A stretch of 64,000 bases of DNA, taken from contig JBBCIV010000041.1 in NCBI GenBank assembly GCA_037189665.1, positions 21,922 through 85,921 of the forward strand, written 5' to 3'. Shown piece by piece: positions 17,010 to 23,644 of this stretch. Origin of the DNA: BPJO01 sp037189665. GTDB taxonomy: Bacteria; Planctomycetota; Phycisphaerae; Tepidisphaerales; Tepidisphaeraceae. Both the position numbers and the translations under genes were made by a program. Below the pieces are notes generated by a model that saw only the letters and a program-made list of their open reading frames with translations, was not told where the DNA came from and ran no database searches. Within the stretch, counting starts at the first letter, position 1. Every line of letters begins with the position of its first letter.

Positions 17010-18797
17010 TCAACGTTTTTTTCGGACGCGACGACGCAGCAACAACGCGCTGCCAACCATGCTGACGATAGCCAACGACGCCGGTTCCGGCACTGCCGTC
17101 ACGGTGAAGACCAGGTTGTCCGCGGTCGTGTAGTTGTTCGCGGTGAACTGGTAGTCCCCAAAGGTGAAGACCTGACCTTCAGCGAGGTTGGCGAACGTGC
17201 CGGTAATTCCACCCGCACCGCCGATTGCGGTGAAGGTCTGGTTGAGTGAAAGTCCCGCTCCGGTTCCGATGTAGTTGAAGGTAAACTGCGCTGCGGCGTT
17301 GATCGTCGTTTCGCCGTCAACTTCAACCACGTCGGACGTGCCTGTCGTGCCGTTCAGATCGAAGACAAAGATGGCGTCGGAGTTCAAGGTGAGGCCGCCT
17401 GAGGTCGCGAGCCTGCCGATGCTGTTCGCCGTGCCGTCACCTCCTGTGATAGTTGCGTCGGCTGCGCCGGAGGTCGGCGTACCGTTTCCGATGGTGGTGA
17501 GAGGTGTGCCGTCACCGCCGACGTTGTAGCCGCTCGTCAGATTGCCGGTGAGCGTACCGCGGATTACCGATACGGGGCTGTTCCCGATCGAGCCGCCTGT
17601 GCCGTTACCGATTACCAGATTGCCGCCATCGAGGGCATTCGATCCAACCGTTGTTGTTCCGGTATAAACGTTCGAGCCTGATAGAATTAATGTCCCGGAA
17701 TTCGCCTTGGTGAGTCCGCCGGCCGTGCCTGCATTGGTTGTATCCAGGTAGTTGACGATCTGCCCGCTGATCGTCAGCGTTCCGGCGGTGGCCGCGACAT
17801 TGACGGTAAGAGTACGCCCGGTGGCGGCGGCATCGGATAGCGACACTTTCCCCGAGACCGTCGTCTTGGCGATATTGGTGACGTACAGCGTGCGATTGCC
17901 GCCAGCCACCAGGATCGCGCCGCCTGCGGTTGAAGCAGGGGCGGTGAAGAACGTCGACGTACCGCTTAGCTCCAGATCCTGGTCGCCGCCGATGACAAGG
18001 CTGCTATTACCGAGCAAGAACGTATTGCCGACAGCATCGGAACCCGTCAATGCCTTATTCGCGAGAAGTGTCGCATCGCCGTTATTGATCTGGATGAAGC
18101 CGGCGCCAAGCGCTGCACCATGCCCCAGCTCAATTACGGCGCTCCCGACATTGGTGCGCATCGTACTCGGACCGGTGACCGCGAAGGATGAAATGCTGGC
18201 GCCGCCACCCGAGCCGGCCGCGTTCAGCACAACCGTATGTGCGGTCGTGTTGGGGAAGAGACGCCCGGTTCCAAAATTGATTCCACCATCGAAAACAGTC
18301 CTGGCTCCGGACGAGCCGACGATGTCGCGTTGTCCTGCGCCCAGGTTGATCGCAGACCCGAATGTCTGTGTCGTTCCACTGTTGTTGACGATATTGCCGT
18401 TCAGATTGATCGCTCCGCCTGACAGCACCAGTGCGCCGGCAGCGGCGCCGAACGTGATGTTGCCGGAACTGACGGTTCCGCTGACTGTGATGGTCCCTGC
18501 GGCCAGCCCGTCGGTAGCGGTTCCAAAGTTCAGCGCGTCGGTGGTTCCGTTGGCGCCTGCGGTGGTAATGTTGCCGGGCAGCAGTTCTCCGGTGGAACTA
18601 GTGCTCCACCCTTGCGTGGCATCACCAGCAGTAGGTACGGCCCAGGTGCCCGCCGCCGTGCCAAACCCTGCGGTCGCGCCGTTATTGTCCCAGTAATATG
18701 TTGCCGCCGGTGCGATATCTGCCATCAATCCCATTGCTGCAACGGCGCTCGCCGAAGCAAGAATCATTTGTCGTCGAGTTGCATGTGTCATCCTCAT
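17010..18797 (-). CDS. PEP-CTERM surface protein with autotransporter-type beta-strand repeats
   Basis: 595 residues from ATG 18795-18797, chosen because GGAGG lies five bases upstream; ATG 18791 and 18809 are in-frame alternatives. The N-terminus has a twin-Arg-like start and hydrophobic segment (RRQMILASASAVAAMGLMAD) ending in APAATYYWD. The body is Gly/Thr/Ser-rich with autotransporter-associated repeats such as GGLTKANSGTLILSGSNVYT and GTTTVGSNALDGGNLVIGN. The C-terminus is a full PEP-CTERM signal: VPEPASLAIVSMVGSALLL, then RRRVRKKR. Such proteins are sorted by an exosortase and processed at the cell surface. Promoter copy E lies upstream. It may serve as a scaffold or adhesin on plant polymer, but this is inference. 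Confidence 0.85.
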   Translation of the reverse strand: MRMTHATRRQMILASASAVAAMGLMADIAPAATYYWDNNGATAGFGTAAGTWAVPTAGDATQGWSTSSTGELLPGNITTAGANGTTDALNFGTATDGLAAGTITVSGTVSSGNITFGAAAGALVLSGGAINLNGNIVNNSGTTQTFGSAINLGAGQRDIVGSSGARTVFDGGINFGTGRLFPNTTAHTVVLNAAGSGGGASISSFAVTGPSTMRTNVGSAVIELGHGAALGAGFIQINNGDATLLANKALTGSDAVGNTFLLGNSSLVIGGDQDLELSGTSTFFTAPASTAGGAILVAGGNRTLYVTNIAKTTVSGKVSLSDAAATGRTLTVNVAATAGTLTISGQIVNYLDTTNAGTAGGLTKANSGTLILSGSNVYTGTTTVGSNALDGGNLVIGNGTGGSIGNSPVSVIRGTLTGNLTSGYNVGGDGTPLTTIGNGTPTSGAADATITGGDGTANSIGRLATSGGLTLNSDAIFVFDLNGTTGTSDVVEVDGETTINAAAQFTFNYIGTGAGLSLNQTFTAIGGAGGITGTFANLAEGQVFTFGDYQFTANNYTTADNLVFTVTAVPEPASLAIVSMVGSALLLRRRVRKKR

Positions 18798-18950
18798 CGT
18801 TTCCTCCATATGAACCGAAACCCTCCTCTCGACACCACCGCGATTTTCTGCGGAGTGTCATGAGGGCTCGAACCGAAGCAGCTCTTTTGCCGGCAAAAGA
18901 AGTGAAGGCGCACCGGCCGACAAAGCCGTTCGAAATGTTTCGAAGATGAA

Positions 18951-19015
18951 AGTATGACATAGTCTGCGCACTTGAGCATTCTCATATCGCGCCAAAAGAG
19001 AACCGGTTTGCGACG
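18951..19015 (-). promoter_or_regulatory. AraC-type tandem operator and promoter (copy E)
   Basis: On the minus strand from 19015: CGTCGCAAACCGG, then GGCGCGATATG at the 21-bp position (CGCG instead of CGCA), and CATACT (18956-18951) starting 59 bp after the first base. The PEP-CTERM gene starts at 18797, so the leader is about 150 bases. It lies between the stop of the second regulator and the PEP-CTERM gene. Confidence 0.55.
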
Positions 19016-19088
19016 TGTGAATATGTCTGTGATGGTGGGAGTGTGGCAGGATCCGTTCGTGGCGGTGTTTTGGCGCTTTAGGATTCGC

Positions 19089-20279
19089 TCAGTTGCCGAC
19101 GGTCAGGCTTTTGCGATACACGCCAGGCGTCATGCCGGTTGTTTTGCGGAAGGTGACGTAGAGGTTCTTTACGTCGCAAAATCCGCTTCGCGACGCGATA
19201 GTGCCCATGCTTGCGTTCGGGTCGGCGAGCATGCGTTTGGCGGTGTCGACGCGAATTCTCGTGATCTCGTCGTGGGGGGTGCGACCCAATTGCGCCACGA
19301 ACTGCCGCTCAAGCCAGCGGCGGCCGACCGGAACAACACGCAGCACGTCGTGGACTGAACAAGGATCGCAGGCGTGTTCACGGATAAAGCGTAATGCCAA
19401 TGCCAGGTCGGGGTCGCCGATTGCCAGGAGGGTGGTGCTCTGTCGCTGAACCACGCCGGTCGGCGCGAATTCGATCAGGCGGTTTTCCGGCTCCAGTTCT
19501 TCGCCCGCCAGCAGTTTTTCCAGCATCGCGGCGGCGGTATACCCAACGCGGCTGTAGTCAGGGTTGACGCTCGACAACGGAGGCCATGCTCCCTCACACA
19601 GCAAGTCGTCGTTATTTACGCCGATGATCGCCACTTGCTCGGGCACGCCGATGTCTTCCTCCACGCACGCATCCGCCAGATCATGGGCGACCGAATCGTC
19701 GAACGCCATGATGCCGATGGGCTTGGGCACGTCGCGCAGCCACTGGCGCAGGCGAGGACGATGCATATGCGTCAGCCAGTCCTGGGAACTCGGGCGCGAA
19801 AGAGGACATTCGATGAATTGCAGCCCCCGCTGTTCAATCGTCTGCCGAAAGCCTGTTTCACGACCGGTTTGAAGCGGGCTTGAATTCTGCACGCCGTAAA
19901 AGCTGAATCGCTCGAGTCGGCATTCGATCAGATGTTCGGCGGCACATCGGCCTGCAGCTTGATCATCGAGCCGTACGACCGGACTCTCGGTTGGGTTCGC
20001 GGTGCCGGAGCAAAGAATGACGTGTTTGCACTGTGTGCGGGTGTACTCAAATACATCGCGGGAAACCCCCGCTAGAATGGCCCCGTCAAAGTGCGGCCAT
20101 GATTCGACCGGGGAATCAAGCGTGTGGCGCATGACCTTTCGCAGCAGCCACCGCCGCTGCATGTTTGCGTAGCGGGTTGCGCCTCGAAGGATTGCCCGAC
20201 CGTAGCTGCTGACCCCATCGACAATAATGCCAACCAACGGTTGATTTTGAGGGCCAGATCCTCGGGTTCTCCGTCGCAT
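19089..20279 (-). CDS. XylR-like AraC-family transcriptional regulator, paralogue of 1332-2534
   Basis: 396 residues with the same layout as the first regulator: PBP/LacI-type sensor from PLVGIIVDGVSSYGRAILRG, hinge and effector segment MAFDDSVAHDLADACVEEDI, then the conserved VAIIGVNNDDLLCEGAWPPL and SSVNPDYSRVGYTAAAMLEK. The AraC HTH pair spans about residues 285-390 (DTAKRMLADPNASMGTIASR, FRKTTGMTPGVYRKSL). The two proteins are alike over their whole length, including SSVN.DYSRVGY, so they arose by duplication and may bind related sites with different sugars. ATG 20277-20279 follows TATAAT by nine bases, so the transcript should begin almost at the start codon. It lies between two copies of the tandem operator. 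Confidence 0.92.
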   Translation of the reverse strand: MRRRTRGSGPQNQPLVGIIVDGVSSYGRAILRGATRYANMQRRWLLRKVMRHTLDSPVESWPHFDGAILAGVSRDVFEYTRTQCKHVILCSGTANPTESPVVRLDDQAAGRCAAEHLIECRLERFSFYGVQNSSPLQTGRETGFRQTIEQRGLQFIECPLSRPSSQDWLTHMHRPRLRQWLRDVPKPIGIMAFDDSVAHDLADACVEEDIGVPEQVAIIGVNNDDLLCEGAWPPLSSVNPDYSRVGYTAAAMLEKLLAGEELEPENRLIEFAPTGVVQRQSTTLLAIGDPDLALALRFIREHACDPCSVHDVLRVVPVGRRWLERQFVAQLGRTPHDEITRIRVDTAKRMLADPNASMGTIASRSGFCDVKNLYVTFRKTTGMTPGVYRKSLTVGN

Positions 20280-20421
20280 ATTGCCAATATTATAACGCAG
20301 AGATCAGAACGTTGAAGATCTGGTCAACTGTTTACGTTGAGACGGAATACGGTGAGTAAAGCTAGCAGGATGCCGCGACGTGCCGGGCGGCGTGATCGCC
20401 GTTTGAGTGAGGTGAGCCGCG

Positions 20422-20607
20422 TCACATCCTTCTGTACGATCGGCGGGAGCGCTCATCGCAACGGTTCATTGAGAAGTTGAACAAGCCCCAGCTTTGTCCC
20501 GCCGACAGCGTACCGATCGAGTTGCCAGGCGTAATCGTTCCATTGACGGTGATGGGCTTGCCTGAGGGAGTTTGGAAGTCGATTGGCATGTCGCAAATCG
20601 GGAGCAA
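20422..20607 (-). pseudogene. Possible relic of a beta-strand-repeat (autotransporter-type) gene
   Basis: A minus-strand frame of 61 codons contains GKPITVNGTITPGNSIGTLS followed by AGQSW, which resembles the end of autotransporter-associated repeat proteins like the PEP-CTERM protein at 17010. No C-terminal sorting signal follows and no matching upstream part is present. It overlaps operator copy F on the opposite strand. Probably a leftover of a rearrangement; it could also be chance. Confidence 0.3.
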
Positions 20608-20654
20608 TCAAACGCAATTCGACCTGTAACCGAGCCGGGATTGCGGGGTAGTAT
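20589..20654 (+). promoter_or_regulatory. AraC-type tandem operator and promoter (copy F)
   Basis: TGTCGCAAATCGGG, second half-site AAACGCAATT with CGCA 21 bp after the first, and TAGTAT (20649-20654) starting 60 bp from the first T. Very close in sequence to copy D. The next well-supported gene, the hydrolase fusion at 21017, is about 360 bases away; a short unrecognised frame lies between. Confidence 0.58.
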
Positions 20655-20704
20655 ATTCAGGCACGTTGAGCCTGATCCGGCGCATACGCGACGTCGCGGA
20701 GTTG

Positions 20705-20881
20705 ATGAGAAACGTCTTCGCGACGACACCGCCAAACAGCGAACCGAACAACCCTACGCACCCGCGGGAAGCAACCGGGAACGGCTTCATCTACCTGAAC
20801 GGGCAACTGTATCGGACGGACATGGGAAATCGGGCCTCAACGCGATTTCTATCTTCCGGAGTGCTGGTTGAACAGGGGTGA
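20705..20881 (+). CDS. Unrecognised short ORF in the leader of promoter copy F
   Basis: ATG 20705 opens 58 codons (MRNVFATTPPNSEPNNPTHP ... GNGFIYLNGQLYRTDMGNRA) ending at 20881. It resembles no family I know and has only a weak GGAG three bases before the start. Codons 30-58 look protein-like (alternating hydrophobic residues, Tyr/Gly-rich turns) and could be the end of a degraded surface protein. The rest of 20280-21016 shows only operator F and the relic on the other strand. Confidence 0.25.
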   Translation: MRNVFATTPPNSEPNNPTHPREATGNGFIYLNGQLYRTDMGNRASTRFLSSGVLVEQG

Positions 20882-21016
20882 GGATCGGGAGAACGTGCTT
20901 GCGATCTGCCTTCGTTCGGTGGGAGATTCGCCGGCGCGGATTCGTGCGGCGAGCATTGTTCCGGCGACGGGGTTTGCCGAGCGTCGTTCCTGAGTGCTTC
21001 TTACGGGAGCAACGTG

Positions 21017-22948
21017 ATGAGATTGCATCTGCCCAGTACGGTTTTGACGATCACCATGTCGGTTTTTCCGGTTTCCCAAGCCGCCGACCCGTCGGACGCA
21101 TTTCCGCTTGTGACCAGGCGCGTCCAGGGCTGGGTGGACCGCGGGTACTACAAGGGGTGTTCGGTCTGGATTGCGCAAGGGGATCGGGTGCTCTACCAGA
21201 AGAGCATCGGCGATCATTCTCCCCACGCCGAGATATACATCGCGTCGGCGGGGAAATGGCTTGGCGCAGCGGCGATGCTGGCGGTTGTCGACGAGGGGAA
21301 ACTTTCGCTGGATGACCCGGTCTCAAAATGGCTGCCGGAGTTTGCCGGCGACCCCAAGGGACGCGCGACGGTCCGCCAGCTTTTCTCTCATACGTCAGGC
21401 TATTTTCCGTATCAACCCCAAGACAATCCGCCAGACAATTACCAGACGATCGCGGAATCGGTCGCGCATCTCCTGCCCTTGCCGCAACGCTGCGCGCCCG
21501 GCGAACGGTTTGAATATGGCGGCCTTGCGATGCAGGTCGCCGGGCGGATCGTCGAAGTTGTGACAGGCCAGACCTGGGAAGAAGCGTTCCAGCAATGCAT
21601 TGCCGGGCCGCTGGGAATGACGCGCACTCGGTTCACGCCCGTCGATCCCGGTCACATTCCCGTGATTGGGGGCGGCGCGGTCAGCACCCTCAGCGACTAC
21701 GCCCGCTTTATCACCATGATCGCCGACGGTGGCGTTTATCAGGGACGGCGCGTGCTGTCGGAGAAATCGGTAGATGAAATGCTGTCCGACCAGGTTCGCG
21801 GCGCGATCGTTCAGCGAGAGGAGCTTGTCGAGCGATTCCGCGGCCACACGCACAATGGCGTCTATGGTCTGGGCATGTGGCGAGAGGAACTGGACCAGGC
21901 AAACCGCGCCACGATCATCAGCAGTCCGAGCTGGGCGGGCACCTATCCCTGGATCGATCGAACTCACGATATCCGCGGCGTTCTCATCGGGCACGTTGAT
22001 ACATCGGTGGCGGGCAAGGCGAAATTTTCGGGCTTCTGGACGAGTCCGGTCCTGACGAACCTGGTGCGCGCCCAGCTGGCCTGGGACATGCCGTCTTCGC
22101 TTGCGAACTATGAACAGGGCGTAGCCCCCGCTCAAGGCGCCGATCTTGCTTATGAAGCTGCTGGCGCGGGAGAGCCGGTTATCCTGCTGCACGGGCACTC
22201 TTTCGATCGCCGAATGTGGGATCCGCAGTTCGCGGCTCTGGCTAGGCATCACCGCGTGATTCGTTACGACTTGCGCGGATACGGATTGTCCGACAAGCCC
22301 GTTGAAGGGCGCAATTTCCGCCATGCCGATGACCTGGCGGCGCTCATGGATGCGTTGAAGATCAAGAAGGCGCATGTCATTGGCTTATCGCTCGGGGGCT
22401 TCGTGGTGGGGGATTTCATTGCACTGCATCCCGATCGTATTCTCAGCGCAACGATATCCGCCGGCTCGGTCTACACAGGACCGGGAAGCCATGAGTTGAC
22501 GGGCGACGCGCTGATCGAACGATTGGCTGCCGTCGAGCAGACGCGCAAGCAGGGGATCAAGGAACTGAAATCGCGCTGGACTGAGGGCCTGCTTCAGGGC
22601 TGCGGCCATCACGCCAACCGGCTGCGCGGTCCGCTGACCGAGATGATCCGGGAATGGAGCGCGTGGCAGCCTTTGCATGTCGAGCCGCCTCATCTGCTTG
22701 GTCGGCGCGCGATCGAATTGATCCGCCATGGCAAGCCCGCATTTCCGGTCCTCTGGATTGCCGGAGCCAACGACCGCTACGAAAAGTCGGTCGAGGAATA
22801 CAAAGCGGTCCTGCCTCAGATGAAGCTTGTCGTGCTGGAGGACGCAGGGCATCTTTCAAGCCTGGAGCAGCCCGACGCGTTTACAGATGCAGTTTTACGA
22901 CAGACGCGCGGCGACGTCCCGCGTCCTGCAACCATGCCGGCGGACTGA
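21017..22948 (+). CDS. Fusion of serine beta-lactamase-like hydrolase and alpha/beta hydrolase
   Basis: 643 residues, signal peptide at the start (LPSTVLTITMSVFPVSQA). Residues about 25-360 form a class C beta-lactamase-like serine hydrolase: the S-x-x-K motif is S77-A-G-K80 in YIASAGKWLGAAAML, and the Tyr motif is FEYGGLAMQVAGRIVE. Residues about 375-640 form a complete alpha/beta hydrolase: oxyanion segment VILLHGHSFDRRMWDPQF, RYDLRGYGLSD, nucleophile S458 in GLSLGGFV, acid D586 in GANDRYEK and H612 in DAGHLSSL. ATG 21017 is preferred over GTG 21014 by its spacing from GGGAG. Both halves look catalytically intact, an unusual pairing. Likely esterase or peptidase activity in the envelope; the beta-lactamase likeness does not imply antibiotic resistance. 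Confidence 0.85.
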   Translation: MRLHLPSTVLTITMSVFPVSQAADPSDAFPLVTRRVQGWVDRGYYKGCSVWIAQGDRVLYQKSIGDHSPHAEIYIASAGKWLGAAAMLAVVDEGKLSLDDPVSKWLPEFAGDPKGRATVRQLFSHTSGYFPYQPQDNPPDNYQTIAESVAHLLPLPQRCAPGERFEYGGLAMQVAGRIVEVVTGQTWEEAFQQCIAGPLGMTRTRFTPVDPGHIPVIGGGAVSTLSDYARFITMIADGGVYQGRRVLSEKSVDEMLSDQVRGAIVQREELVERFRGHTHNGVYGLGMWREELDQANRATIISSPSWAGTYPWIDRTHDIRGVLIGHVDTSVAGKAKFSGFWTSPVLTNLVRAQLAWDMPSSLANYEQGVAPAQGADLAYEAAGAGEPVILLHGHSFDRRMWDPQFAALARHHRVIRYDLRGYGLSDKPVEGRNFRHADDLAALMDALKIKKAHVIGLSLGGFVVGDFIALHPDRILSATISAGSVYTGPGSHELTGDALIERLAAVEQTRKQGIKELKSRWTEGLLQGCGHHANRLRGPLTEMIREWSAWQPLHVEPPHLLGRRAIELIRHGKPAFPVLWIAGANDRYEKSVEEYKAVLPQMKLVVLEDAGHLSSLEQPDAFTDAVLRQTRGDVPRPATMPAD

Positions 22949-23060
22949 TTCACGGCACCCATTTGCGTTGTTTCTTATCATATTTGCAACATAGACATAT
23001 CCCCTTTGCCGCTGAATCCCGGGAAATGCGGCCCCGATTCGCGGCCCGGGATATAGCCAG

Positions 23061-23126
23061 TGTCGCAAATACGGTTAAAGCGGTGCGGTGTCACGCTAAC
23101 GCTCGATCTGGCTGGCGTTGCCAATG
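23061..23126 (+). promoter_or_regulatory. Degenerate AraC-type operator (copy G)
   Basis: TGTCGCAAATACGGTTAA is a perfect first half-site, but the second is GTGCGGTG, shifted by one base, and no good -10 stands at the usual distance (only GCCAAT near 23120). It precedes the relic of a PEP-CTERM gene, so promoter and gene seem to be decaying together. 22949-23060 contains nothing recognisable. Confidence 0.4.
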
Positions 23127-23130
23127 CGCG

Positions 23131-23425
23131 ATGTATCTGACCGTCACGCTCAACGGCTTTGCCGATGTTGCCGGCAATTGGATCGCCGCCTGATACGACC
23201 TACACGTTGACCCCCATCGGCGAAGAGTTCGGCAACTCCGCCACTCTTGATCCGATTACGACCTTTGAGTCGCCGGGAACGTTTTCGTTAACGGTGACCG
23301 CGGTTCCTGAGCCGTCGGCAAATGGCCTTGCTGGCATTGCTAAGTCCGTTGTTCTTGAAACGGAGGCGACATGCCTGAAAGGTGCTGTAGGCTGTGGCTT
23401 GTTGGTTTTTGTCGCAAATTGGTGA
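23131..23425 (+). pseudogene. Relic of a PEP-CTERM protein gene
   Basis: Two frames carry consecutive pieces of a secreted protein end: YLTVTLNGFADVAGNWIAA ending in a stop at 23193, then in another frame TTYTLTPIGEEFGNSATLDP, ITTFESPGTFSLTVTAVPEP and SANGLAGIAKSVVLETEAT. VTAVPEPS is the typical start of a PEP-CTERM signal and resembles VTAVPEPA of the intact protein at 17010. The transmembrane part is poor and the basic tail is missing. No start codon with a signal peptide is visible, so only the 3' end survives. Operator copy H begins inside its final codons. Confidence 0.55.
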
Positions 23426-23472
23426 GGGATAAACGCATATCGCCACTGCGGCCATTTTGGGACAAGTATAAG
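23409..23472 (+). promoter_or_regulatory. AraC-type tandem operator and promoter (copy H)
   Basis: TGTCGCAAATTGG, second half-site ACGCATATCGCC with CGCA 21 bp after the first, and TATAAG (23467-23472) starting 58 bp from the first T. The secreted protein gene starts at 23645, giving a leader of about 165 bases. This is one of the clearest copies. Confidence 0.65.
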
Positions 23473-23644
23473 ATTGCGCGTCATCCATGCCATACGCGGA
23501 GTGGTGGTGGCTGATTCGATGTGCGGAGAAATTCATAGTTTTGCTCGTAAGGAATGCTCTTTCTGCCAACGAAAATAAAACGTATTGGTATTGCGCGCTG
23601 ATGACAAAAATAGGCGTCATTTGCTAATTAAGTGAGGAAACAAG

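Noticed and set aside
21017..22948. Antibiotic resistance function for the beta-lactamase-like protein
   Set aside because: The fold is shared by esterases and D-aminopeptidases; the Tyr motif is YGG and not the YxN of penicillin-degrading enzymes, and the fusion with a second hydrolase argues against it.
6600..23472. Idea that the repeated TGTCGCAAA module is a riboswitch or structured leader
   Set aside because: It lies upstream of the -10 hexamer in seven copies, so it is not transcribed with the gene, and the copies show no conserved complementary arms. Direct repeats 21 bp apart fit protein binding better.
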